DNA of 64,000 bases from Flavobacteriales bacterium. Lineage in GTDB: Bacteria > Bacteroidota > Bacteroidia > Flavobacteriales_F > PHOS-HE28. The stretch spans positions 1 through 64,000 of the forward strand of contig JAEUTA010000014.1 in NCBI GenBank assembly GCA_016788205.1. The letters run 5' to 3'. The position numbers and the translations under genes are program-made. The first letter of the stretch is position 1; every line of letters begins with the position of its first letter. The notes under the pieces were generated by a model. That model saw only the letters and a program-made list of their open reading frames with translations, made no database searches and was not told the origin of the DNA. Positions 44,033 through 54,500 of the stretch are shown here, piece by piece.

Positions 44033-44115
44033 CGGTTCCGTGGTGTCGCCGACCGTTTCTTGTAGTGAATTTATGCGATCGCTGTCATCCGGGTATCTTA
44101 CTCTTGCAACGTACC

Positions 44116-45456
44116 ATGGGCCGTTACAGTATTCCACCGATCCTTTTGCTCTTCCTGCTGCCCATGCTGGCTGCCGGACAGACCCGCACGCTGGTCCGAG
44201 GAATGGTGGTCGATGCGGAGACGGACAGGGCACTTCACGATGCCCACGTGACCGTCGTGGGCGCCGATCTGGGCACGGCGAGCACAGCGGACGGGGCGTT
44301 CGCCCTACAACTTCCACATGATGTGCCCAGCGTGCTTCGCATCTCCTTGGTAGGATATGCGACCCAGGAACGGCTGGTCTCAAGGAATATGGTTCAGAGC
44401 GGTGACGTTCTGCGGATACGCTTGGTCCGCCAGGCCATTGAGCTTCCGGCATTGACCATTCAGCGTGCCGGTCCGGAAGTCGTCTATCAGCGCGAGGATC
44501 TGCATGTGGGCGACTATTTCACCAATGATGAAGGCCTGTGGGTGCTGACCTACGAGAAGCCACAGCTGTGGCACCGGGAGAATGAAGCCGGAAAGCAGGT
44601 CTATAGGGATGGACGCCTCCATTTGTTGAATACCGACTTCGTAGAGCTGTGCTCGGTACGACTGCCTTCCGATGTGGGCCGTTTGCGCCATGATGCTTCT
44701 TACCGCGCCATCGTGGAAGGAATGGACAAAGCCTGGGTGGCTTCGCATGAACATGATGAAGTCCGATTGCAAGAGATCAGCATGAAGGTGCTGAAGGAGA
44801 ATGTGCTGCCATGGACGGATAGCATACCCGGCCGATTACTGGGGAATAATCTCGATGAGACCTTTCCAGCCTTCGAACACTTCGCTTACGACCCGCAGAG
44901 CGAAGAGACCAAAGCTATATGTGCCGTGCAGGATGATCATCTGATGGAGCTCTTCCGCAGTCAATACAAGTACATGAGCGGTGCGGACAAGGTTACCGCA
45001 ATGGATCTTGCCATTGAAACCGGGATCGATGCGGAGATCATCGCAGGATACATGACTCAGTTCCATAAGGATATCTACTTCGACCCGCCCTATGCGCCAC
45101 TGTTCGTGGTGAAGGACACGTTGTGCGTATTCGATCACTACACGGAACGTATCCGGAAGTTCCTGCCGGACCTGAGCGAAGTGGATGCTGTGCCGATGAA
45201 ACATCACCGCGAGAAGACATGGCGAACACGGCTCTTGCAGGACCGTAGCGATGGTATTGTCTACGCTCTTTTCGCACGCAACCTGCACACGTGGTTACGA
45301 AGTGTTGACGTGAACACCGGCGAGCTAGGCCCCATGCGCGCGCTGGACCATCCTTTCCCGGAGGAGGTGCAGGTCCATGGTGGTCATGCTTATTTCATCT
45401 ACCGTCCGTTCGGCTCGCTGCAACACCGCACATTATACAGGCAGGCGATCCGCTGA
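44116..45456 (+). CDS. exported protein with CarboxypepD_reg-like N-terminal domain
   Basis: 446 residues from ATG 44116 (MGRYSIPPILLLFLLPMLAAGQ), the first Met giving a signal peptide; the open frame upstream overlaps the DnaJ gene and is dropped. Residues 25-105 form a carboxypeptidase-regulatory-like beta-sandwich (VRGMVVDAETDRALHDAHVTVVG, SLVGYATQERLV). The remaining 340 residues, with multiple aromatic-rich motifs (YFTNDEGLWVLTYEKPQLW, RYKYMSGADKV-type), are of unknown fold, perhaps a beta-propeller. No plug or barrel and no T9SS tail. Confidence 0.7.
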   Translation: MGRYSIPPILLLFLLPMLAAGQTRTLVRGMVVDAETDRALHDAHVTVVGADLGTASTADGAFALQLPHDVPSVLRISLVGYATQERLVSRNMVQSGDVLRIRLVRQAIELPALTIQRAGPEVVYQREDLHVGDYFTNDEGLWVLTYEKPQLWHRENEAGKQVYRDGRLHLLNTDFVELCSVRLPSDVGRLRHDASYRAIVEGMDKAWVASHEHDEVRLQEISMKVLKENVLPWTDSIPGRLLGNNLDETFPAFEHFAYDPQSEETKAICAVQDDHLMELFRSQYKYMSGADKVTAMDLAIETGIDAEIIAGYMTQFHKDIYFDPPYAPLFVVKDTLCVFDHYTERIRKFLPDLSEVDAVPMKHHREKTWRTRLLQDRSDGIVYALFARNLHTWLRSVDVNTGELGPMRALDHPFPEEVQVHGGHAYFIYRPFGSLQHRTLYRQAIR

Positions 45457-45960
45457 TCACTCCTGACCTGCGTGGCGTTTCGGGTAGTCGAACCATACCA
45501 AGGTGCCGCTTCCTTTCACGATGTGGCGCCAGTCACCAACGGCGAAGTCGATACGGACCAGACCACAGGTGGGCAGGTTGTCGATCCCTGCATCGCTCAG
45601 GTGGTTGGTCAACTCCGTGAATCCAGGGTTATGTCCGAAGAGCATCACGCGGTGTTTGTTGTTCGGGAGCCGTTCCGCGAGGTGCGTGAGCGTGTGGCGC
45701 TCGGCGAGGTACATCAGCCGTTCTTGGATGAATCCTTCTTCATTGATACCTAAAGCCTCCGAAAAGAAGCGTGCCGTGGTAAGCGCACGATTAGCCGGGC
45801 TGCTCAGGATCAGTTCAACGGGTTCACCGCGATCAGCGAAGACCTTTGCCATGAAAGGAGCGTTGCGCAGGCCACGTTCGTTCAATGGCCTGTCGAAGTC
45901 GTCCATCCCTGTGTCCGCCCAGCTGCTTTTCGCGTGGCGGCAGAGGTAGAGCGTCTTCAT
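45457..45960 (-). CDS. SixA-like phosphohistidine phosphatase
   Basis: 167 residues. Histidine phosphatase superfamily: TLYLCRHAKSSWADTG (RHG/RHA motif with the phosphoacceptor His), LILSSPANRALTTARFF, and GHNPGFTELTNHL carrying the second catalytic His. The short form without a dimerisation extension is like SixA, which removes phosphate from HPr/ArcB-type phosphohistidine. Overlaps nothing; 13 bases after the preceding minus-strand gene at 45974, so an operon is likely. Confidence 0.9.
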   Translation of the reverse strand: MKTLYLCRHAKSSWADTGMDDFDRPLNERGLRNAPFMAKVFADRGEPVELILSSPANRALTTARFFSEALGINEEGFIQERLMYLAERHTLTHLAERLPNNKHRVMLFGHNPGFTELTNHLSDAGIDNLPTCGLVRIDFAVGDWRHIVKGSGTLVWFDYPKRHAGQE

Positions 45961-45973
45961 GACGAGGGGTCGC

Positions 45974-46414
45974 TCAGTGGCCGAAACGGTTCAGGCCATC
46001 GAGGATGCCGAGCAGCAAGCGGTTCGGATCCATCGTAACCCCTAGCGTGACATGAGCCATACGTGCATCGCTGAACTGTTCCGTGCGCCGGAAACCCTTT
46101 GAGATGGTCAGGTAGAGCGTATGGGGAAAGTCCCCCGTGAAGTGCAGGTTCAGTACATCTCCACCCGCAAGGTGAAGCAGATAAAGGGGATAGTGATTGA
46201 GAGGATCCTTCCATGTGGTATCCTGTTCAAGCACGTGGCCGAGGGTACGCACATCATTAGCCACCTCATCCATCACGTAGTGGAGAATATCCTCTACGAA
46301 GATCTCGGGATCGTTGGGTAGCTGGAGCTGGCGATGGTCCAATGGAGCGAGCATACGCGCACGCGTGTGGCGCATCGCGATCTGCAACTGGTTCAACTGG
46401 GTGGCGAAGTTCAT
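45974..46414 (-). CDS. hypothetical protein with no recognised family
   Basis: 146 residues, soluble. Features an N-terminal amphipathic helix (MNFATQLNQLQIAMRHTRARML) and a conserved-looking core (EIFVEDILHYVMDEVANDVRTLGHVLEQD, GDVLNLHFTGDFPHTLYLTISKGF). Lies 13 bases upstream of the SixA-like gene on the same strand and is probably co-transcribed with it. Confidence 0.55.
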   Translation of the reverse strand: MNFATQLNQLQIAMRHTRARMLAPLDHRQLQLPNDPEIFVEDILHYVMDEVANDVRTLGHVLEQDTTWKDPLNHYPLYLLHLAGGDVLNLHFTGDFPHTLYLTISKGFRRTEQFSDARMAHVTLGVTMDPNRLLLGILDGLNRFGH

Positions 46415-46524
46415 TCCGCAGGTGTTCTTACGGATTGCAAACTAGTGTTCGCCGGTCCGTACTACGGGTCCATTGCCGTCGGGTTTTGCACGATCGAATG
46501 AACGATCGAGGTTGCCCTCCAGAC

Positions 46525-46935
46525 TCACCGGCAACCCTTGCACGTGCCGTCCAGTTCCAAATAGCTCTTGGCGAGCTTGAAACCACGTGGTAGGGCTACG
46601 CCGGGCAGCTCGATCGGATCCATGCAATAGACATGTCCGCACGTGTTGCAGCGGAAGTGTGCGTGTGTGTCGTTATGGTGCCCATGCCCGCAATCGGTTC
46701 CGCAGCGCGCGAAACAGCTCGTTCCACGTCCATCCAGAACCCGATGTGCCACACCCGCTTCCACGAACGCGTTAAGCGATCGGAAGATGCTCACGCGGTC
46801 AGCTTCCACCTTCAGTCCACCCTCGAATTCCTGATGGGTGAGCGCCCGATCACTGGCCTGCAACAATCGTAGAAGATCCAGGCGAAGGGCAGTGGTCCGT
46901 AAGCCATGGTGACGCAGTAGCTCTTCGTTCGACAT
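46525..46935 (-). CDS. Fur-family metalloregulator (probably Zur-like)
   Basis: 136 residues. An N-terminal winged helix (LRTTALRLDLLRLLQASDRALTHQEFEGGL, VSIFRSLNAFVEAGVAHRVLDG) is followed by a Fur-type metal domain: C..C with C-GTDCGHGHHNDTHAHFRCNTCGHVYC (His-rich loop plus two CxxC) and a C-terminal C-K-G-C, so two structural/regulatory zinc sites look intact. This His-rich loop is like Zur more than Fur. It represses its own promoter and the facing flavoprotein gene if the palindromes at 46947-46967 and 46984-47004 are its operators. Metal identity is inferred. Confidence 0.85.
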   Translation of the reverse strand: MSNEELLRHHGLRTTALRLDLLRLLQASDRALTHQEFEGGLKVEADRVSIFRSLNAFVEAGVAHRVLDGRGTSCFARCGTDCGHGHHNDTHAHFRCNTCGHVYCMDPIELPGVALPRGFKLAKSYLELDGTCKGCR

Positions 46936-46946
46936 GTGACGAAATT

Positions 46947-46967
46947 AAACGCAACTGTGTTGCATTT
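46947..46967. promoter_or_regulatory. palindromic operator 1 of the Fur-family gene
   Basis: AAACGCAAC-TGT-GTTGCATTT, a near-perfect palindrome with arms GCAAC/GTTGC, starting 12 bases before the ATG of the Fur-family gene, where a repressor would block its promoter. Confidence 0.65.
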
Positions 46968-46983
46968 CAAAATGATCGTTCAT

Positions 46984-47004
46984 ATTTGCAACCGAGTTGC
47001 GTTT
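46984..47004. promoter_or_regulatory. palindromic operator 2, facing the flavoprotein gene
   Basis: ATTTGCAAC-CGA-GTTGCGTTT: the same GCAAC-N3-GTTGC arms and the same AAA/TTT flanks in reverse, centred 37 bases from operator 1. It lies 65 bases before the ATG of the thioredoxin-reductase-like gene. The two sites differ only in the spacer and one flank. Confidence 0.65.
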
Positions 47005-47068
47005 GGGTACCTGTCATCATCTGAGAATGAGGCTCGGTCAGGCGCTTCGATGCCGAACTACACAGAAC

Positions 47069-48016
47069 ATGACCTCCACGTTCATCATTCCCGCACCTGC
47101 CGGCGAACTGAGGCCCACGGCATCCGCCTTCGATGTGATCATCATAGGTGGCAGTTTCGCTGGGCTTTCGGCCGCATTGGCGCTCGGTCGGGCCACGCGT
47201 TCAGTCTTGGTCATCGATGCAGGTCATCCATGCAACCACATGGTAGAGGCGGCTCACAACTTCCTGACCCATGATGGAGATGATCCGAACCAGCTACGGG
47301 CCAGGGCACGCGACGAACTGATGCGCTACGGCACGGTACGGCTGATCGCGGGTAGAGTAACCGGCATATCAGGCAGTGAAGGCTCATTCGAGGTCTCGAC
47401 CGTGGATCGGACATGGATGGGTGGGAAGATCCTGCTTGCCACTGGTGTAAAGGATGTGCCACCAGCGGTACCTGGCCTTGCCGAATGTTGGGGTAGGAGT
47501 GTTCTGCATTGTCCCTTCTGCCACGGCCACGAAGTGCGTGACAAGGCTCTTGGCGTTCTTGGCTCGGGAACCAGCGGCCACGAGTTCGTGCGTTTGATCC
47601 GCAACTGGAGCGCACAACTCACCTTGTTCACGAACGGCCCAGCAGCATTGATGCCTGAGCAGCGAGAGGAACTGACCGCTCACGGCGTGCTGATGAATGA
47701 GGTGCCGATCGATCGCCTGGTCCATGATGAAGGACTACTCTCGCATGTCCTGTTCGAGGACGGTTCACAGGTCGAGCTTCGCGCGCTTTTCGTGCGCATG
47801 CCGTTCCGCATACCTGAAGAGCTTGTGCTTCCTCTTGGTTGTAAGCTCGTTGGAACAGGCCATGTGGAGGTGGATGACCTGAAACGGACCAGTGTTCCCG
47901 GCATCTATGCCGCCGGAGACCTCACCTTACCGATGCGTTCATTGGCTGCCGCCATAGCCTCCGGTAACGTAGCGGGCGCTGCGATCACACACGCTTTCGT
48001 CAGCCTATGGCGTTGA
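47069..48016 (+). CDS. thioredoxin-reductase-like FAD/NAD(P) oxidoreductase
   Basis: 315 residues from ATG 47069 (MTSTFIIPAPAGELRPTASAF). FAD-binding GGSFAGLSAALALGRATRSVLVIDAG (about 29-55), redox pair in CPFCHGHE (about 145-152; CxxC, as in TrxR-like disulphide reductases of the GliT/HlmI type), NAD(P)-binding GSGTSGHEF, and the C-terminal FAD motif GIYAAGDLTLP. It reduces a disulphide substrate, perhaps thioredoxin-like or a small thiol; none is adjacent. Shares a promoter region with the Fur-family gene, so metal control is likely. Confidence 0.9.
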   Translation: MTSTFIIPAPAGELRPTASAFDVIIIGGSFAGLSAALALGRATRSVLVIDAGHPCNHMVEAAHNFLTHDGDDPNQLRARARDELMRYGTVRLIAGRVTGISGSEGSFEVSTVDRTWMGGKILLATGVKDVPPAVPGLAECWGRSVLHCPFCHGHEVRDKALGVLGSGTSGHEFVRLIRNWSAQLTLFTNGPAALMPEQREELTAHGVLMNEVPIDRLVHDEGLLSHVLFEDGSQVELRALFVRMPFRIPEELVLPLGCKLVGTGHVEVDDLKRTSVPGIYAAGDLTLPMRSLAAAIASGNVAGAAITHAFVSLWR

Positions 48017-48076
48017 TGGATCGCGCCTCGATAGGATGCATACGGAACGACACTCACCGATAATTGAACCCGGAGA

Positions 48077-48655
48077 ATGAGAACCCAACAACGAACCTTG
48101 GTAGCGCTATTCGCCTTGGCGCTGACAGCGATCGGCTGCAAGAAGGATGAGGATGATCCCATCACACCTGCTCCACCAACGAATGAGGAGGAACTGATCA
48201 CCACCGTAAAGCTCCATTTTCGCTCGGTGAACGATGTGGAGCACAAGCTCTTTTCCTTCGTGGATGAGGACGGTGATGGAGGAGCCGCACCAGTGATCAC
48301 GGCTGAGCCGCTGAGCGTGGATAGTGTTTACGCCGTTGAGATCGAAGTGTTGAACGAAAGTGTGGAGCCGGCTGATGACATCACCGTGGAGATCGAAGAG
48401 GAGGGCACGGCACACCAGTTCTTCTTCCGACCCAACGGCGTAGCAGCCACTGCTGTCTATGCTGATACCGATGTGAACGGTCGACCGATCGGCTTGCTCA
48501 GCACATGGACGCTTGGGTCTGCCGGTAGCGGGACTGTAACGGTCACACTTCGGCACGAACCGGATAAGAACGCAGCAGGCGTTAGCTCGGGCGATATCAC
48601 CAACGCGGGGGGCGAAACGGATATCGAAGTGGTGTTCCCGCTCGCGGTGGAGTAG
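48077..48655 (+). CDS. lipoprotein with EF-hand-like Asp-rich segments, unknown family
   Basis: 192 residues. Lipobox at LTAIGCKKD, cleavage before Cys21. The mature part begins with acidic KDEDDPITPAPPTNEEELITTVKLHF and ends AGVSSGDITNAGGETDIEVVFPLAVE; central SVDSVYAVEIEVLNESVEPADDITVEIEEEGTAHQFFF is rich in acidic and His residues. I recall related lipoproteins beside TonB-dependent receptors in other Bacteroidota, sometimes with metal regulators, but here no such receptor adjoins. It lies 61 bases after the flavoprotein gene and may belong to the Fur-family regulon. Confidence 0.7.
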   Translation: MRTQQRTLVALFALALTAIGCKKDEDDPITPAPPTNEEELITTVKLHFRSVNDVEHKLFSFVDEDGDGGAAPVITAEPLSVDSVYAVEIEVLNESVEPADDITVEIEEEGTAHQFFFRPNGVAATAVYADTDVNGRPIGLLSTWTLGSAGSGTVTVTLRHEPDKNAAGVSSGDITNAGGETDIEVVFPLAVE

Positions 48656-48668
48656 AGTCCTCATGAAA

Positions 48669-48707
48669 AAGTCCTTGGCACAACCACGTGGGGAGTGCCA
48701 GGGACTT
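48669..48707. terminator. bidirectional terminator between lipoprotein and clpB
   Basis: AAGTCCTTGGCA (48669-48680) pairs with TGCCAGGGACTT (48696-48707) with one mismatched pair. Both sides carry T-runs in the sense of exit (plus: CTTCTTT; minus: TTTTTCATG), so it can end the lipoprotein gene and clpB. Confidence 0.75.
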
Positions 48708-48725
48708 CTTCTTTCCAGTGCTTGC

Positions 48726-51365
48726 TTAGGCTATGGCCTTCTTCGACTTGCCGTTACCCCGCTCGTTGTCGTCGATTGGCTTGCGGAAGACGATCTTGCC
48801 ATCGAACGTGTCCACCACCATGCTCTTGCCGGTCTCGATGCTGCCTGCGATGATCTGGCGACTTAGCTCGTTGAGCAGTTCCTTCTGGATCATTCGTTTC
48901 AGCGGGCGCGCACCGAACTGCGGGTCGAAGCCCGTGTTGCTGATGTGCTCGATCAGCTCTTCGCTCGGCGTCAGGTGATAGTCCTTTTCGGCGAGTTTGT
49001 TCATGAGCATCTGCAGTTGCAGTTCCACGATCCTTCGCACATCGCCCTTACCCAGCGGACGGAACATGATGATCTCGTCCACGCGGTTAAGGAATTCGGG
49101 ACGTACCGTTTTGCGCAGTAGGTCCATCACCTGGCCTTCAGTCTTCTCGGTCACGGCGGCAAGCTCTTTGTCGGTCGCCTTCTCGAAGTTCTCTTGGATG
49201 ATGTGCGAGCCGATGTTGCTGGTCATGATGATGATGGTGTTCTTGAAGTTCACCACGCGGCCCTTGTTGTCGGTGAGGCGGCCGTCATCGAGTACTTGCA
49301 GCAGGATGTTCCACACATCGGGATGCGCTTTTTCGATCTCATCGAGCAGCACCACACTATACGGTTTGCGCCGCACGGCCTCGGTCAGCTGACCACCTTC
49401 GTCGTATCCAACGTAACCTGGAGGCGCGCCAACGAGCCGTGAAACACTGTGGCGTTCCTGGTACTCGCTCATGTCGATGCGCGTCATCGCGTTATCGTCG
49501 TTGAAGAGCACTTCGCTGAGCGCTTTCGCCAGTTCGGTCTTGCCCACGCCGGTGGTGCCCAAGAAGATGAACGAACCGATCGGACGTTTCTCATCACCCA
49601 TGCCTGCGCGGTTGCGGCGTACGGCATCGGCTACCGCGCGCACGGCTGCTTCTTGACCAACAACCCGTTTGTGGAGTTCGTCCTCCAACTTCAGGAGTTT
49701 GGTGCGTTCGGCTTCGAGCATGCGAGTAACGGGGATCCCTGTCCAGCGGCTCACCACTTCGGCGATCTCCTCCACATCCACTTCCTCCTTGATCATCTTG
49801 GAGTTCGCCTGCACATCGGCCAGGTCGGCCTTGGCTTTCGCTAGCGCATCTTCGGTCTCTTTCATGCGGCCGTAGCGGATCTCGGCCACTTTGCCGAAGT
49901 CACCTTCGCGTTCGGCCTGGGCGGCATCGAACTTCAACTGCTCGATCTTCTCCTTCGCCTCGTTCATCTTCTCCACCAGACCGCGCTCGCTTTCCCAACG
50001 GGCTTTCAGGCCATCGCGCTGCTCACCAAGCTCGGCGAGTTGGAGGTTGATCTCGGCCAGCTTCGCGGTATCGTTCTCGCGTTTGATGGCTTCGCGTTCG
50101 ATCTCGAGCTGCATGATCCTACGGTCCACTTCGTCCAACTCTTCGGGTTTGGAGTTGATCTCCATGCGCAACTTGCTCGCCGCCTCATCGATCAGGTCGA
50201 TGGCCTTGTCCGGCAGAAAACGGTTGCTGATGTAGCGCGTGCTAAGCTCCACAGCTGCGATGATGGCCGCATCCTTGATGAGGACTTTATGGTGGCTCTC
50301 GTACTTTTCCTTCAAGCCACGCAGGATGCTGATGGCGTCTTCGCGTGAAGGCTCGTTCACCATCACCTGCTGGAAGCGGCGCTCGAGGGCTTTGTCCTTC
50401 TCGAAGTATTTCTGATACTCGTTCAGCGTGGTGGCGCCGATAGCACGTAGTTCACCACGTGCTAGGGCGGGTTTCAGGATGTTCGCAGCATCCATTGCAC
50501 CTTCGCCACCTCCGGCCCCAACGAGCGTGTGGATCTCGTCGATGAAGAGCACGATGCTGCCTTCGCTCGCGATCACCTCTTTCACCACGGACTTCAGTCG
50601 TTCTTCGAATTCGCCCTTGTATTTCGCACCGGCGACCAATGCCCCCATGTCCAGACTGTACACCTGTTTGTTGGCGAGGTCGTCGGGGATGTCCCCGGTG
50701 ACGATGCGTTGTGCGATGCCTTCAGCGATGGCCGTTTTTCCCACGCCCGGTTCACCGATCAGGATCGGGTTGTTCTTCGTACGGCGCGAAAGGATCTGCA
50801 ACACCCGTCGGATCTCTTCATCGCGCCCGATGACCGGATCCAGCTTATTCGCTTTGGCGAGCTGGTTCAGGTTCTTCGCATACTTGTTCAGCGCATTGTA
50901 GATCTCCTCCTGACTTTGGCTGGTCACCCGTTGGCCTTTGCGCAATTCCTTGATGGCGACAATGAGGTCCTTGCGGTTCACACCGGCATCTTTCAACAAT
51001 TGCGATACGTTGTCACCACCTTCAAGAATGCCGATGAGCAAGTGCTCCACGCTGGCGTACTCATCGTCGAATTCCTTCAGCGCAGCGAGCGCCTTGTTCA
51101 GTGTTGTGGCTGCCGTGCGGGAGAGGGCGAGCTGTGCGCCGCTCACTTTTGGATAGCCTTGTACGATACGGTCCAATGCCTGTTGAAGCATCGGCATGTT
51201 CACATTCGACTTCTTCAGCAGGAAGGGCACCACATCGGTGTCCACTTCCAGGATGCCCTTGAGCAGATGACCGTTCTCCAACTGCTGCTGACCGTGCCCA
51301 GTGGCGATGGTCTGTGCCTGTTGGATGGCTTGCTGTGAGCGGATGGTGAATTTGTTCAGGTCCAT
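48726..51365 (-). CDS. clpB: ATP-dependent chaperone ClpB
   Basis: 879 residues, full length. N-domain with Clp_N repeats (1-150), NBD1 with Walker A GEPGVGKT (204-211), the long coiled-coil M domain (about 400-530; [22 protein letters not shown]), NBD2 with Walker [10 protein letters not shown] (about 610) and a C-terminal D2-small domain. The M-domain separates ClpB from ClpA/ClpC. Works with DnaK to dissolve aggregates. Single gene with terminator; heat-shock regulation is expected but no specific element was identified. Confidence 0.97.
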   Translation of the reverse strand: MDLNKFTIRSQQAIQQAQTIATGHGQQQLENGHLLKGILEVDTDVVPFLLKKSNVNMPMLQQALDRIVQGYPKVSGAQLALSRTAATTLNKALAALKEFDDEYASVEHLLIGILEGGDNVSQLLKDAGVNRKDLIVAIKELRKGQRVTSQSQEEIYNALNKYAKNLNQLAKANKLDPVIGRDEEIRRVLQILSRRTKNNPILIGEPGVGKTAIAEGIAQRIVTGDIPDDLANKQVYSLDMGALVAGAKYKGEFEERLKSVVKEVIASEGSIVLFIDEIHTLVGAGGGEGAMDAANILKPALARGELRAIGATTLNEYQKYFEKDKALERRFQQVMVNEPSREDAISILRGLKEKYESHHKVLIKDAAIIAAVELSTRYISNRFLPDKAIDLIDEAASKLRMEINSKPEELDEVDRRIMQLEIEREAIKRENDTAKLAEINLQLAELGEQRDGLKARWESERGLVEKMNEAKEKIEQLKFDAAQAEREGDFGKVAEIRYGRMKETEDALAKAKADLADVQANSKMIKEEVDVEEIAEVVSRWTGIPVTRMLEAERTKLLKLEDELHKRVVGQEAAVRAVADAVRRNRAGMGDEKRPIGSFIFLGTTGVGKTELAKALSEVLFNDDNAMTRIDMSEYQERHSVSRLVGAPPGYVGYDEGGQLTEAVRRKPYSVVLLDEIEKAHPDVWNILLQVLDDGRLTDNKGRVVNFKNTIIIMTSNIGSHIIQENFEKATDKELAAVTEKTEGQVMDLLRKTVRPEFLNRVDEIIMFRPLGKGDVRRIVELQLQMLMNKLAEKDYHLTPSEELIEHISNTGFDPQFGARPLKRMIQKELLNELSRQIIAGSIETGKSMVVDTFDGKIVFRKPIDDNERGNGKSKKAIA

Positions 51366-51582
51366 GTTCTTCGGCGCTTTTCGGCGCGCCCATTCCGATC
51401 AAACCTTGGTCCGTGCTTTCAGGGGTGGTTGCTTTCGGTCTTTCCGGCAGCTTCAGCAGGTATTGGCTGGTCAATTCGGCATTGTTCCGGATCCATACAC
51501 GACAATATTTCATTCAGGAACGGTAGGTCAGGCATCTTTCGGTCCCTGTACCTTGTCTTCCTCTTAATCGAAGTTACGCGCT

Positions 51583-54500
51583 ATGCAACGGCCTGCCTTC
51601 TTCCGGTCCTTGAGGACCTTGGGCGTGGCCGTCTTTGTTCTGCTTTGCACGTCCGAAAGCGCGTCTCAGCCTTATTGGGCAAAGGATGTAGGAGGGTTGG
51701 GCAATGATCACGTGGCCGATGTGAAGGTGGATACCGATGGATCCATCTACATGACCGGTGAATTCGGGGGTACGATGACCTTCGGTGGCCAGACCTACAC
51801 AAGTGCGGGAAGCATTGATGCCTTCGTGGCCCGGTTGAATCCGGCGGGAGAGGTGCAATGGTTCAGGACCTGGGGTGGCGGCGGCATCGATCGCGGGTTT
51901 AAAGTGGCGTTGGGTACAGGCACTGTGCTCGCGGTCGCCGGTGAATTCCTTGGCACAGCGACCTTCCAGAGCCAGACACTTACAAGCGTTGCAGGAACGG
52001 CGGACATGTTCGTTGCCGTGGTGAACAAAGCCGATGGCCAGTTGCAATGGATAAGGCAAGGTGGTGGCGGAACGGGTACGGATCGTCCATACGGTGTGAG
52101 CGTTGGCGCGGATGGCCAGGTGAGCGTGGCCGGCGAGTTCCGTGGTGCGGCGAGTTGGAGCGCAACAACGATCACCAGTGCCACGAATCCTGGTACAGGT
52201 ACTCCGGATGCGGATGTCTTCATCGCCACGTATTCGCCTGTCGGCGACATGGAGTGGTTGCAGCAGGGCAGGGCCGGATTCGCTGACCGTGCCATCGATC
52301 TGGTCCATGGTCCAGGTGGGGAATTGTATGTGACCGGACAGTTCAGCGACACCATCACGTTCGATCAGCAGCATGCGAACACCTTGATGAACGCCACCTT
52401 CTTAATGCGCTTTGATGCTGCTGGTAACGAAGTGTGGTTCCGACGGATGGGAGGTGCAGGCTTCAACCATGTTCGTGATATGGTGTTAAAGCCCGATGGC
52501 CGGCTGGCGGTGGTTGGCGATGTGCAGGGAACGATGATCTATTTCGGCGGCAGCCAGACCAACGTCGTCAGCGGCGAAGCGTACGCGTACTATCTCTTGG
52601 ACGTGGATCAGGGCGGTGCGCTCTTGGGCCACACCACGACCGGTTCAACGGATGGTGTAAGCGTTGCAGGCTTGTCGGTGCAAGGGAACGATCTGGCGGT
52701 GATCGGGCAGTTCGATTGCCATTTCACCGACCTGGGTGCGCTGTACGGCGATGGGGTGTTCATGGCCGTGGGTGCAGAGGACCTGTTCGTTTCGCGGCAC
52801 CAGACCAATGGCCTATCCTTGCTCGAAGCCCAGCAGTTCGGCGGGCGATCGGGAAAATCGGCTGGAGCGATCGCGCACCTTTCCAACGGTGAACTCGTGT
52901 TCAGCGGCTCCTACCAAGGAAACCTGATCTTCCCGGCGGAACCTGGAATGCAGGCGGACATCACCACGGCGAATGGGCTGGAGGGGAATGGGGTGGGTAC
53001 GTATTGCGGGGACGATGATTACGGCTACTTCGTTGCCAATACCTCAGCGGCGCTCACCGATGGCTTCATCGCACGCGGTTACGTCGAGGAGCGTGAGCCT
53101 TATGATTGGTGGCGCAGGACGGACGGCGATTGTGACCTTGTTGAGTTGGATCCGTGCATCGGGCTTGTCAACGGTAATGATTGCCCCGAGACGATCAGAG
53201 CCTGTGGATCCGTTCTGCTTAGTGTGGATCTCAAGTTCAGCAGCACGCCAGGGCAGACCGGGAATTTCCTTGGCCCCATGGTGAGCTACCTCTGGTCTTC
53301 CGGTAGCACGGCACCGACGATCGGCGTGGTGACCACGGGTACTTACTGGGTGCAGATCTCTTCTGTGAATGGTTGCTGGCAATGGACGGACACCATCGAG
53401 GTGACCATCGATCCTGCACCACAGATCCCGTTGATATCCGATGATGTGGTATTGAACCAGGGCGCCAATGTCACACAGACCATCGAGATGTGCGATCCGG
53501 AGACCCATTGGGTCTGGACACCGAACGGAAGTTCAGGAGGAAGCGTGTACTGGACCGCGCCCGACGGAACGCAGGTGCCGGGTGATTCCGTCGTGGTTGA
53601 CACAACTGGCGTCTACACCGTGGTTCGGGTATCGAGCAACGGATGCGTCAGGCAGAACACCATCAACGTGGTGGATCATCCTACGATCACGCTCCCGGAT
53701 CTACTTGCCGATCTGGCCATCTCTTTCCCGGACGACTCCGATGGCAACGACACGCTCGCACTTTGTCCCGGTGGGAGCCTCGAGTTCACGTATGTGCCCA
53801 CGTGGACGATCAACGGTGTGGTGGGCGAACTACCCGAAGGCCTTTCGGTGGACTGGGGCTTCCAACTGCCGCCACCGAATGAAGGTGATGGAGGACCTCA
53901 AAGCACGCAGCTCACCCCGACGGAGACCGGTTGGCTTGTTCAGCAGCTGGTGGTCATGGTGAGCAACGAACCCTGCGGCGCGGACAGCATCATCTTCTAC
54001 GAGACGGACAGCATCTATGTGGACCTGTATCCGGTCATCGACACGGAGGTCACGTTGACTGGCCCGACCATCCTGTGCGATGGGGATTCAGGCTTCATAG
54101 TGGCTACATGCACCGCTTGTCAGGGTTTGGATTGGAACGGTCAGGGTTTCACGTTGATCGCACCGGACACGATACGGATCGATTCAGCAGGTACCTACGG
54201 GGTGGAGGGATATGCCGAGGATGCGAACGGTTGCTCGTTCTCCAGCCAGGCCGCGATCTCGGTGATCACACCCGCCGGCCAGGTGCTCTCGGTAACACCC
54301 GGTGATGGCATCATCTGTCCGGGAAGTTCAGCGACGTTGAGCACCACCACTACCGGGACCGGACACGTGTGGTACGGACCACAGGGGCCCATCACTGGCC
54401 AGGGCAGCAGCTTGGCCACCACCGTGCCGGGCGACTACTACCTCGTAATGGTCGTGAGCGGCTGCAACGTGACCAGCAACAGTGCTACGCTGGTGAACTA

